Virus record (IMG/VR): IMGVR_UViG_3300025364_000003
Coordinates: 62,001-126,000 of that record
Source: a virus
Reading direction: 5' to 3' (one strand)
DNA length: 64,000 nt
Positions 29,518-36,203 of this stretch are shown in pieces. The notes beneath the pieces are model-generated. The model saw nothing but the letters and a program-made list of their open reading frames with translations. It had not been told where the DNA came from and ran no database searches. Each line of letters begins with the position of its first letter. Position 1 is the stretch's first letter. The position numbers and the translations under genes were made by a program.

Positions 29518-29796
29518 GCTGAGAAGCTCCGAGATGCCTTCCGTGTACTGGTTCAGGATTTCCGCAAGGATTACCTAATCTGCCAAGAGGAGGCCGATCG
29601 GGGTTCCCCGGATGCACACCGCAAGTCTTTCGCTCTGGCGGTGCAGGCTCGGAAGCTTTGGATGGCTCCAATGATGGACGTGTACCAGGGCAAGGCTGAC
29701 GATCTTGTGAGCTGGATCAAGAGCCGGCGCCAGGTCGACGGTGGTTGGCCTAACAGCTTCTTGGATCAGGTTCTCCGGCAGCTAGAAAGCAAGTGA
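29518..29796 (+). pseudogene. in-frame continuation of RNA ligase after UGA
   Basis: 92 codons open in the same frame directly after the TGA: AEKLRDAFRVLVQDFRKDYL, RGSPDAHRKSFALAVQA, DLVSWIKSRRQVDGG, ending QLESK. No start codon or SD of its own in the first 45 codons. It reads as the all-helical C-terminal domain expected of Rnl1-type ligases. Single nonsense mutation, sequencing error or readthrough. Confidence 0.6.
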
Positions 29797-29810
29797 ATAA
29801 GGTATAATGG

Positions 29811-29847
29811 GGTTCAAATCCGGGCCCCATTATTTTATAATAAAACC
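29811..29847 (+). promoter_or_regulatory. leaderless consensus promoter
   Basis: GGTTCA, 18 nt, TTATAAT, ATG 29848 at 37 nt. Confidence 0.85.
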
Positions 29848-30021
29848 ATGATGAACCTGGATACGTCCAATATGGCTGACAGTCTCCAAAAGGATGTCCA
29901 GGCATTGCAGGGCCAAATTGAGGACGCCAGGCGGAACGTCGCCCGAGCCCAAGGGTGGGAAGAAGGCTACAGGGAAGGGCTGCGACAGGCTCTAGAACTG
30001 ATCAATATCACCTTGCGATAA
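29848..30021 (+). CDS. small helical protein
   Basis: 57 aa: ADSLQKDVQALQGQIEDARR (coiled coil) then GWEEGYREGLRQALELI. Leaderless. The G-Y-x-x-G segment resembles the 23653 product. Unrecognised. Confidence 0.65.
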   Translation: MMNLDTSNMADSLQKDVQALQGQIEDARRNVARAQGWEEGYREGLRQALELINITLR

Positions 30022-30041
30022 ATCCAGAAAATCCCATAAAG

Positions 30042-30077
30042 GGTTTAAATCTCTCGTCGATTATCGTATATTCAAGA
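30042..30077 (+). promoter_or_regulatory. consensus promoter
   Basis: GGTTTA, 18 nt, GTATATT. GTG 30078 sits at the leaderless position; GGGAG precedes ATG 30096. Confidence 0.75.
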
Positions 30078-30095
30078 GTGTTGGGAGATCACGAG

Positions 30096-30275
30096 ATGGA
30101 AGCGAAGTCTGGCATGGTCGTTTACGCCGTCCACGTGTACATGGACTACGAGTACAACGACGTGATTTCGATCCACCTCACGGCCGAGGGTGCCGAAGCA
30201 AAGCGGGCCAAGGTTCAGAAGGACGAGCCGTGGCACCACGGGGTCTATGTCCGGGAGCGAAAGGTGGAACTGTGA
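30096..30275 (+). CDS. small hypothetical protein
   Basis: 59 aa, alpha/beta: MVVYAVHVYMDYEYNDVISI, then charged. ATG 30096 chosen for GGGAG 8 nt upstream, the pattern of the other SD-led genes; in-frame GTG 30078 would be a leaderless alternative adding 6 residues. TGA overlaps the next GTG. Confidence 0.65.
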   Translation: MEAKSGMVVYAVHVYMDYEYNDVISIHLTAEGAEAKRAKVQKDEPWHHGVYVRERKVEL

Positions 30276-30520
30276 AATACGTTCGACGAAAGTTCTTCCG
30301 GGAGTACCGTAAATACGGCCTTCCCTTCATGGCCGCCCAGCGGCTTGCCAGGCTTCGTGCCATTGGCGGTTTTGCCTGCGAGCTTCAGGCAGAACTCCAC
30401 AAGGAGGGTTTCGTGGTCGAAGTCTTGACCTTCTGTGACTGCTGCGGTCCCGAGGTCGTTCGCCTGCTCAAGGACGAAAAGACGTGGGATCTTCACTACT
30501 TCAGCCTCGCCCCCTGTTGA
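30272..30520 (+). CDS. small hypothetical protein with CDCC motif
   Basis: 82 aa from GTG 30272 (GTGA overlap). Basic N-terminal half (KYVRRKFFREYRKYGLPF), then EVLTFCDCCGPEVVRLL, a C-x-CC cluster that may bind metal. Unrecognised. Confidence 0.6.
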   Translation: MKYVRRKFFREYRKYGLPFMAAQRLARLRAIGGFACELQAELHKEGFVVEVLTFCDCCGPEVVRLLKDEKTWDLHYFSLAPC

Positions 30521-30541
30521 GCGAAAAAAAGTTCGCTATTA

Positions 30542-30578
30542 GGTTCAGAACCAAGGGCGAATAAGCTATATTCTAATC
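30542..30578 (+). promoter_or_regulatory. leaderless consensus promoter
   Basis: GGTTCA, 17 nt, GCTATATT, ATG 30579 at 37 nt. Confidence 0.85.
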
Positions 30579-31469
30579 ATGGGCCGAGGGACGGCCCGAC
30601 CGGGAGTCAGGCCGGCGCAACCCAAGCACCTGACAGAAAGCAAAAAAATGGCCATTCGTTTTCGTCACATCAAGGTCAGCTCCACCATTTCTTACGAGCA
30701 GCGCCGTGAGATCGAGGAGCAGACGGGATCCAAGATCGGTTACCCCCGAATCCACCTGAGCAACCTCGACGACGAGGTCAAGCTCTCAATGAGCACCGGT
30801 CGGAACGAGTGCCTCGGGCTCTACTACATCGAAGAGGATGAGACGAGCCATGAGGGCCACGTGGTCGGGATCGAAGTCGATTACAACGTCCGCATCATGA
30901 GCGACGTTTGGGCCGATATCACCTATGCGGTGGTCTACGAGCCTACCCGTGAGCACACTGGCTGTCACTCCACCACGGTGGTGGATTACGCCACCATGGA
31001 AAAGGGACCGAAGGGGCCTTGTGGGATGTTCCGGCGTATCCAGATCGCCAACTCGGAATTTTCCGAGGCGATCAGCGAGATCACCCGTGCCGAGGTGGAC
31101 GCCGATCCGTGGCTTTTGGAGGTCTACGAGACGTGGAAGGCTGCCCAGAAGTACGCCAAGGCGCTTCAGAGCTACAACCGAAGCCAGGAGGACATTCAGC
31201 GCCACCGGCGGGCCGTCGAGCGTGACAAGTGGGTCCGTGTGACCCGTGGTCGCAAGGTCGCCCAGGGGACCGAGGGGATCGTGTTCTGGATCGGCGAGTC
31301 CCAGTATGGGGACAAGGTCGGAATCGCCCTCCCCAGGGAGGGTGGCACCTTCCGCAAGGAAAAGAAGACCGGACGTTACGGCAAGGTTTACGAGAGCTAC
31401 GCCGACGTGGCCTGGACCTACGCAAGGAACGTGGACGTGATCTCCGGCCCTGGTGGTCGGGTCCTCTGA
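30579..31469 (+). CDS. hypothetical protein with C-terminal KOW/SH3-like segment
   Basis: 296 aa, unrecognised. The first 23 codons are encoded by hairpin-rich DNA (GGGCCG/CGGCCC), so the functional start may be ATG 30648 (MAIRFRHIKVSST). Middle part acidic beta-rich (GIEVDYNVRIMSDVWADI), helical linker, then VRVTRGRKVAQGTEGIVFWI, a KOW-like barrel as in transcription or translation factors. Followed by a terminator. Confidence 0.6.
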   Translation: MGRGTARPGVRPAQPKHLTESKKMAIRFRHIKVSSTISYEQRREIEEQTGSKIGYPRIHLSNLDDEVKLSMSTGRNECLGLYYIEEDETSHEGHVVGIEVDYNVRIMSDVWADITYAVVYEPTREHTGCHSTTVVDYATMEKGPKGPCGMFRRIQIANSEFSEAISEITRAEVDADPWLLEVYETWKAAQKYAKALQSYNRSQEDIQRHRRAVERDKWVRVTRGRKVAQGTEGIVFWIGESQYGDKVGIALPREGGTFRKEKKTGRYGKVYESYADVAWTYARNVDVISGPGGRVL

Positions 31470-31475
31470 GAGGGG

Positions 31476-31500
31476 AAGGGGCCTCCGGGCCCCTTTTTTA
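31476..31500 (+). terminator. intrinsic terminator
   Basis: AAGGGGCC / GGGCCCC hairpin and TTTTTT. Confidence 0.85.
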
Positions 31501-31509
31501 TTCCTATTC

Positions 31510-31546
31510 GGTTCACATTTTGTCTACCGTGGGCTATTCTAGTACC
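31510..31546 (+). promoter_or_regulatory. leaderless consensus promoter
   Basis: GGTTCA, 17 nt, GGCTATTCT, ATG 31547 at 37 nt. Confidence 0.8.
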
Positions 31547-31666
31547 ATGCTGAACAAGGAACCGAGGGCTGAGGATGTTCTAAAGCGAGTTTTGGCTCGT
31601 ATCGAGAAGAACACTCCCAAGTACCATCATCACCGAGATGTGAGTCGGACCTTGGATTCGATCTAG
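31547..31666 (+). CDS. small helical protein, open beyond UAG
   Basis: 39 aa: AEDVLKRVLARIEKNTP, KYHHHRDVSRTLDSI, then TAG. The same frame continues for 15 codons (QILLTELRSLQNRD) to a TGA just before the next gene's ATG, extending the helix naturally. Leaderless. Confidence 0.55.
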   Translation: MLNKEPRAEDVLKRVLARIEKNTPKYHHHRDVSRTLDSI

Positions 31667-31715
31667 CAGATCCTACTTACGGAGCTTCGTTCTCTACAGA
31701 ATCGAGACTGATACC

Positions 31716-31946
31716 ATGTACAAGCCCCTGTCCTACCCTTCCCGTTTTGGGATGCACTGCACCTCTTGTGGGTCCCTCGTGGAAGCCTGCGAGCTTGCCA
31801 ATGGCTCCTTGGAGCAGTGTAAGGAGGATGCCAGCTTTCATATCGAAGAGTCGATCCGAAACGGGGACATAGACCATCCCATTCTAGGGACTGCCCATGA
31901 GATGCTCTGCGACACCATCCTGAGAGCCCGTTCACGGGCCCTGTAG
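31716..31946 (+). CDS. hypothetical protein with zinc-knuckle-like cysteines
   Basis: 76 aa. MHCTSCGSLVEACELANG with further Cys (EQC, MLCD). No SD; probably co-translated with the preceding gene. Unrecognised. Confidence 0.55.
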   Translation: MYKPLSYPSRFGMHCTSCGSLVEACELANGSLEQCKEDASFHIEESIRNGDIDHPILGTAHEMLCDTILRARSRAL

Positions 31947-31979
31947 CCTCCTGGGAGGGCCAAAGTTTTTTCCCATAAG

Positions 31980-32010
31980 GGTTTAGACCTGGCCCTAAAT
32001 CTGTTATTCT
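31980..32010 (+). promoter_or_regulatory. consensus promoter, SD-led
   Basis: GGTTTA, 17 nt, GTTATTCT, then GAGGGAG before ATG 32036. Confidence 0.75.
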
Positions 32011-32035
32011 AAAAACAATCGAGGGAGCACAAAAG

Positions 32036-32752
32036 ATGGATACCACGACTCAGGACCGAATCGCTCGCATGAAGGCTCGGAACGCCAAGCACAACCCGTG
32101 GGATCGCTGGTCCCCGTCGGAGCGTTCGATGTCGCTCCAGACCATGGGTGGTGCTCGTCCGATCAAGTGGACCACCGACGTCACCAAGGCGGGACAGGTC
32201 ACCGAGGACGGTTTCGTGTGGGCCTTCGCTGGTGGTCCGGTGGAGGGTACGCCGCAGGCTTCGGTCAAGAAGCGTGCCGATGGCAAGGTCGACGGTCGCT
32301 CCAAGGGTGTCCGCAAGTGCGGCAAGTGCGGGGAGTCCGGCCACAACGCTCGCACCTGTGGTCGCCAGCGCAAGTCGATCGCCAGCCTTCCGGCAAGCCT
32401 TCGCAAGCCGGTGGGCGAGTCCGAGCCGGCCAAGGGGCCAGAGTCTAAGCCGGTGCCGGACCAGATTTCGGCGGCAATGGGTCTTCCGGTGATCGAGCGT
32501 CCGACGAAGAGCACGCCCTCCGGCAAGGCTCCCAAGCCCCGCACCATGGCGGACCGTGAGTCGGCTCGTGGCGAGTCTCGGGCGAGCAGGAAGGGTTCTC
32601 GGAAGTGCGGCAAGTGTGGTCAGTCAGGTCACAACGCTCGGACCTGTAGCAAGGGTGGTGCCAAGCCCAAGGTCAAGCACTCTCGGGCTCGCCAGAACAC
32701 CTGTGGTCGCTGCGGTGGCAAGGGTCACAACGCTCGGACCTGTAATAAGTGA
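32036..32752 (+). CDS. triple CCHC zinc-knuckle protein
   Basis: 238 aa. Three near-identical zinc knuckles of C-x2-C-x4-H-x4-C form: CGKCGESGHNARTC near residue 97, CGKCGQSGHNARTC near 198 and CGRCGGKGHNARTC near 222, separated by basic Pro/Ser-rich linkers. Such knuckles bind single-stranded RNA or DNA in retroviral nucleocapsids and eukaryotic proteins, and are uncommon in prokaryotes. The N-terminal 60 residues form a small Trp-containing domain. Likely a nucleic-acid-binding protein; partner unknown. Confidence 0.8.
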   Translation: MDTTTQDRIARMKARNAKHNPWDRWSPSERSMSLQTMGGARPIKWTTDVTKAGQVTEDGFVWAFAGGPVEGTPQASVKKRADGKVDGRSKGVRKCGKCGESGHNARTCGRQRKSIASLPASLRKPVGESEPAKGPESKPVPDQISAAMGLPVIERPTKSTPSGKAPKPRTMADRESARGESRASRKGSRKCGKCGQSGHNARTCSKGGAKPKVKHSRARQNTCGRCGGKGHNARTCNK

Positions 32753-32777
32753 AGGAATATCTGAATAACCGAAAATC

Positions 32778-32815
32778 GGTTCATAATCCCACCCTAGACT
32801 GGTATTCTTTAAACC
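32778..32815 (+). promoter_or_regulatory. leaderless consensus promoter
   Basis: GGTTCA, 18 nt, GGTATTCT, ATG 32816 at 38 nt. Confidence 0.8.
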
Positions 32816-33016
32816 ATGGACAAGCCGCTCACGAAGAACGACCAGATCAACATCTACCCCCTGATCGAGGACGGTGTCACCTACGGCTGGGCTGCCGAAA
32901 TCATGCTCTATCCCGGCGAAGAGTGTTCCTACCAGGACCGGGAGTGGCTCCGACTCGGCTACTTCTCCGACAAGGCCACCGCCCGCAAGCGGGCGCTTGA
33001 AGCAGTCAATGATTGA
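32816..33016 (+). CDS. small hypothetical protein, open beyond UGA
   Basis: 66 aa: NDQINIYPLIEDGVTYGWA, YFSDKATARKRALEAVND, then TGA at 33014. The frame stays open for 83 more codons. The end looks complete, so two genes with lost spacing or readthrough are both possible. Confidence 0.65.
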   Translation: MDKPLTKNDQINIYPLIEDGVTYGWAAEIMLYPGEECSYQDREWLRLGYFSDKATARKRALEAVND

Positions 33017-33070
33017 CAGTGGAAGGGGAAACAAAAGGAAGAGCACAAAGAATTCAGCTCGTGTTATCAC

Positions 33071-33268
33071 GTGTGGTACGGCATCTGCCCCCATGAGGGC
33101 TGGGACATGCGCTGGTACTTCGTCCAGACCTATCAAACCGATGGGAATGCTATTGGCCGAGCCAGGAAGCTAGAAAAGGAAAGCAAGGCTGTCAGGGTCG
33201 TCCAGCACTGGTGGGATGGGAAGTCCTTCCAAGTCGAGGTAATTTACGAGAAAATGGGCAATACCTGA
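33071..33268 (+). CDS. hypothetical protein in frame with 32816
   Basis: 66 aa from GTG 33071 (no SD): YGICPHEGWDMRWYFVQT, AIGRARKLEKESKAVRV, WWDGKSFQVEVIYEK. Its layout (W-x-x-x-I/V strand, then an AxxRAxxL helix) parallels the upstream gene product. The 18 codons between the UGA at 33014 and this GTG are also open and protein-like (KEEHKEFSSCYH). Confidence 0.5.
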   Translation: MWYGICPHEGWDMRWYFVQTYQTDGNAIGRARKLEKESKAVRVVQHWWDGKSFQVEVIYEKMGNT

Positions 33269-33321
33269 ACATCCTAACAGGATAAGGAAAATAGGCGGCT
33301 AACCACATTTTTTCGATAATC

Positions 33322-33359
33322 GGTTCATAAAAGAGGTCTACTAGGGTATTCTCTTAACC
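33322..33359 (+). promoter_or_regulatory. leaderless consensus promoter
   Basis: GGTTCA, 18 nt, GGTATTCT, ATG 33360 at 38 nt. Confidence 0.8.
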
Positions 33360-33881
33360 ATGGACAACACGCACCACGGTGCCCCCAAGGGCACGCACAA
33401 GCTCTCCACCGCCGCCGTTCTCCCCTTCCTCCTCGCCGGTCGCTCGCTGGTGACCGTCCTGAATCGCACCACCGATGGTCACTACACCTACCGGATCCAG
33501 GCCCCCGGCAAGACCGCCAAGGAGCGCCGAAACGCCTCCATCCTCTTCGTGTCCGTTCTCACTGGACCGGACAACGGCGAGCGTGGCTCGTACACCTACA
33601 TCGGAATCCTCATCCGTCAGACCGGGGAGTTCAAGCTCACGGCGAAGAGTCGCCTTCCCAAGAGCAGCGCTTCTGTTGCCGGCTTCGACTGGCTCTGCCG
33701 TCAGGCTCGCCGGGAGAACCTCGACAGCTTCCCGCACGTGGAAGTCCGCCACCACAACGAGTGTGGCGCCTGCGCCCGAACCCTCACGGTCCCCGAGTCG
33801 ATCGACACCGGCCTCGGTCCAATCTGCGCCAAGCGCCTCGGCGCCCATTGGGCCAGGAACGACCAGCGCAAGGTCGCTTGA
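33360..33881 (+). CDS. DUF6011-like zinc-ribbon protein
   Basis: 173 aa. The C-terminal CGACARTLTVPESIDTGLGP followed by ICAKRLG matches the short zinc-binding DUF6011 signature (CxxCxRxLT-x-P-x-SI-x-x-G-x-GP-x-C). The N-terminal 110 residues are beta-rich (YTYRIQAPGKTAKERRN). Found in phage and plasmid proteins of unknown role. Leaderless, GC-rich, followed by a terminator. Confidence 0.7.
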   Translation: MDNTHHGAPKGTHKLSTAAVLPFLLAGRSLVTVLNRTTDGHYTYRIQAPGKTAKERRNASILFVSVLTGPDNGERGSYTYIGILIRQTGEFKLTAKSRLPKSSASVAGFDWLCRQARRENLDSFPHVEVRHHNECGACARTLTVPESIDTGLGPICAKRLGAHWARNDQRKVA

Positions 33882-33888
33882 CCCAACA

Positions 33889-33931
33889 TGGGGACCCCTA
33901 AGGGGTCCCCGCCCTTCAGGGCTTTTCTTTT
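33889..33931 (+). terminator. double hairpin terminator
   Basis: GGGGACCCCT/AGGGGTCCCC hairpin followed by GCCC/GGGC and TTTTCTTTT. Confidence 0.85.
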
Positions 33932-33938
33932 GCTAATC

Positions 33939-33975
33939 GGTTCAAAAGGCAGTCCGGATCGGATATATTAGAACC
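33939..33975 (+). promoter_or_regulatory. leaderless consensus promoter
   Basis: GGTTCA, 17 nt, GGATATATT, ATG 33976 at 37 nt. Confidence 0.85.
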
Positions 33976-34209
33976 ATGAGCACAACGACCTATCCCGCCG
34001 CCGAGTCCGCCGCCAAGGCCATGCAGCTTCCGGTCACCGTCTGCAAGGTGACCCGTAAGTTGTACAACAGGACGGTGCCTGCCCTCAACGAGGAGCTGGC
34101 CGCCTCCCTGATCGCTTCCGCCGGGTTCCCTTGCGGAACCCCGGCCCACGAGGCCGCCATGGGTGTCCTTCGGGCTCGGTTCGAGTCCTACCTTTACAAC
34201 AGTTTCTAA
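33976..34209 (+). CDS. small hypothetical protein
   Basis: 77 aa, helical: YPAAESAAKAMQLPVTVCK, NEELAASLIASAGFP, GVLRARFESYL. Unrecognised. Monocistronic between promoter and terminator. Confidence 0.65.
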   Translation: MSTTTYPAAESAAKAMQLPVTVCKVTRKLYNRTVPALNEELAASLIASAGFPCGTPAHEAAMGVLRARFESYLYNSF

Positions 34210-34215
34210 GGCCCA

Positions 34216-34247
34216 GGGGGTCCCCAAACGGGGACCCCAACCTTTCT
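34216..34247 (+). terminator. terminator hairpin
   Basis: GGGGTCCCC / GGGGACCCC around AAAC, then AACCTTTC; the U-run is weak. Confidence 0.65.
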
Positions 34248-34266
34248 CGAAAAAAATTGTCTAATA

Positions 34267-34303
34267 GGTTCATAAAAGGGTCCAGCTAGGGTAATATCAA
34301 AAT
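34267..34303 (+). promoter_or_regulatory. leaderless promoter of second sigma gene
   Basis: GGTTCA, 18 nt, GTAATAT, ATG 34304 at 37 nt. Confidence 0.8.
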
Positions 34304-35023
34304 ATGCCGATGACGAAGACCGCTACCGACGCCTACCTCGCTCTCCTCACCGCTGACCTCCTCACCCGTGAGGATGAGGTCGCCCTCGCTGCCATCGCCC
34401 AGGACACCGAACACCCCGAGTCCGAGAAGGCTCGTCAGGCCATGATCGAGGCCAACCTCCGGCTGGTGGTCCACGTGGCGAAGAAGTACCGTGGCCGTGC
34501 TTCCAAGCTCGGCGTGTCTTACATCGATCTCATTCAAGAGGGTAACATCGGTCTCATGACCGCTGTCGAGAAGTTCGATGGTGACCGTGGGCACCGCTTC
34601 TCCACCTATGCCGTTCACTGGATCCGTCAGTCCATCGGTCGTGCCCTCCAGAACAAGGCGAGCACGATCCGGGTCCCGGTTCACGTCCACGAGGTCGTGG
34701 GCAAGCTCAAGTCCGCCGCTCGGCTCATCGGTGAGATGAACGGTGAGGGTCCGACCCCGGCTGAGGTCGCTTCCTTTCTGGAGCTTCCCGAGGACAAGGT
34801 TACTCGCCTGTGGCAGTACGTCCGCCCCTGCGATTCCCTCGATCGTCAGGTGGGTTCCGAGGATGGTGACTCCGTGCTCGGTGACTTCGTGGAGGACACC
34901 GGCAACAGCCTGACCGATGCGGTCGACGATGCCGCTTCCAAGTCGCTCGTGCACACCGTGCTCCGCACCCTGACTCCCCGTGAGGAAAAGGTGCTCAAGC
35001 TCCGGTTCGCCGTCGGCGCCTGA
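34304..35023 (+). CDS. sigma-70 family factor lacking region 4.2
   Basis: 239 aa. Region 2 [52 protein letters not shown]; region 3 [16 protein letters not shown] and [16 protein letters not shown]; ends [17 protein letters not shown] then TGA-TAG and a terminator. As in the 18106 paralogue, the protein stops within region 4.1. Region 2.3-2.4 is intact so -10 recognition should work, while -35 contact needs another protein or an extended -10. GC-rich codons. Confidence 0.9.
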   Translation: MPMTKTATDAYLALLTADLLTREDEVALAAIAQDTEHPESEKARQAMIEANLRLVVHVAKKYRGRASKLGVSYIDLIQEGNIGLMTAVEKFDGDRGHRFSTYAVHWIRQSIGRALQNKASTIRVPVHVHEVVGKLKSAARLIGEMNGEGPTPAEVASFLELPEDKVTRLWQYVRPCDSLDRQVGSEDGDSVLGDFVEDTGNSLTDAVDDAASKSLVHTVLRTLTPREEKVLKLRFAVGA

Positions 35024-35042
35024 TAGCAACCCGTCCAGAACT

Positions 35043-35072
35043 AAGCCGCTCTCCGGGGCGGCTTTTCTTTTT
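35043..35072 (+). terminator. intrinsic terminator
   Basis: AAGCCGC / GCGGCTT hairpin, TTTTCTTTTT. Confidence 0.88.
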
Positions 35073-35076
35073 AATC

Positions 35077-35113
35077 GGTTCACATTATCATCAATTTGGG
35101 GCAATCTCTAACC
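35077..35113 (+). promoter_or_regulatory. leaderless promoter
   Basis: GGTTCA, 17 nt, GGCAATCT, ATG 35114 at 37 nt. Last promoter of this class before the composition break. Confidence 0.7.
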
Positions 35114-35332
35114 ATGCGATACACCCTCTTCATCAAGTACCCCGACGTCCCCTACGACTTCTACGAGGGCAATGACCTCGACTCCCACATGAAGGAAGCC
35201 AAGCGCCTGGCCAAGCAGCACCCCAAGGCCACCATCACCGTCTGTGACAGGCAGACCGATACCATGCTCTTCTCCAGGGAGAACGGTAAGGGGGGAGAGT
35301 GCAAGTTCTCCCTGTCCGGCATGTTCAACTAA
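35114..35332 (+). CDS. small hypothetical protein
   Basis: 72 aa: MRYTLFIKYPDVPYDFYEG, HMKEAKRLAKQHPKATIT, a beta-alpha-beta fold likely. Start fixed by promoter spacing. Last GC-rich gene. Confidence 0.65.
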   Translation: MRYTLFIKYPDVPYDFYEGNDLDSHMKEAKRLAKQHPKATITVCDRQTDTMLFSRENGKGGECKFSLSGMFN

Positions 35333-35756
35333 CATTCAAACCATAAGACTACAGAAGTCGTACGACTCAAGAGGGGTGAGAGCCCCCCTTTTCTTATGGG
35401 GGGGGCCCCCCCCTTTTCACCCCCTATCGAACCCCCCATGCTTATAGGGGGGGGTCCCCCTCCCCCCCCCCCGGACAAGATCAGTGGGGGTCCTATACTG
35501 GCATATGAGGTGCTTGACCCTCAAAAACAATTTTTGGGAAATTTTGAAAATGAAAACCCTTTTCGCAATATTTGGCCCTAAAATGAAGATTCTAAACAAA
35601 AGAGAGTGGAAAATCTGGTAGGAGACAAGGGGGGGGTATGAAATCAAATTGGGAATTAAAATTTTTGGGAAATTTTGAATTTTGAAAAGGGTTGTTTATA
35701 GAATATTGTGCGGATATTAGTATTGAAGTAGCATTGAGTTGAGAATAGTTGCTTTA
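35333..35756. other. non-coding boundary with G and C homopolymer tracts
   Basis: No supported gene. Starts with a perfect GTCGTACGAC palindrome (35357-35366), then alternating G7-8 and C7-12 tracts (35396-35472), then AT-rich sequence with short repeats (TTTTTGGGAAATTTTGAA twice, 35531 and 35665). Marks the switch from GC-rich to AT-rich DNA and the end of the GGTTCA promoters. Confidence 0.7.
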
Positions 35757-36140
35757 ATGGTGGTTCTCGTAGAGGTGAAAACTGTTCACAAGAGCAAGGA
35801 GATAATTTTGGAGGGATTGCATTATCAAAAGACGGATGATCCTGCGTTTAGGGAATTTTATAAGGAACTTAGGGTTGGAGGGCTTTTTGAGGTGAGTGTC
35901 GATTATTATGAAACCGGAGCGTTCTTGGGAGGAGAATACTATGTGCTATTACCTGCTTTACTTCCAGGGAAGTCTATGATGTTTTTGGGTTGGATTGACT
36001 CTCCAGGGGAAGAGGTTGTTCTTAGGTCTGTTAGTGGATTTGAAAAAGTTTGGAAGCTTACAGGACCCAAGTGGCTCTTAGACGGCAAGGTATGGATACA
36101 ACGTGTGCCTACAGGTATACTCCAGCCTGTTGTGGGCTAG
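35757..36140 (+). CDS. barrel-family protein
   Basis: 127 aa from ATG 35757 (a TTG at 35739 is possible). GGLFEVSVDYYE, PGKSMMFLGWIDSPGEE, KVWKLTGPKWLLDGKVWI define the family most clearly together with the next gene, with which it shares FLGWxDxPGEE and LTGPKWL. Function unknown; predicted all-beta. Confidence 0.7.
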   Translation: MVVLVEVKTVHKSKEIILEGLHYQKTDDPAFREFYKELRVGGLFEVSVDYYETGAFLGGEYYVLLPALLPGKSMMFLGWIDSPGEEVVLRSVSGFEKVWKLTGPKWLLDGKVWIQRVPTGILQPVVG

Positions 36141-36179
36141 AGATAGTTGTGGGCTAGAGATAGTTGTGGGCTAGAGATA
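36129..36179. repeat. 17-bp tandem triplication at gene junction
   Basis: GTTGTGGGCTAGAGATA three times in a row. The first copy contains the TAG stop of the upstream gene. Confidence 0.9.
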
Positions 36180-36203
36180 AAAGAGAAAATGAGGAACGGG
36201 AAA

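Noticed and set aside
35396-35581. Proline/glycine-rich ORF across the G/C tracts
   Set aside because: Composition is dictated by the homopolymer runs; no SD and no family-like sequence.
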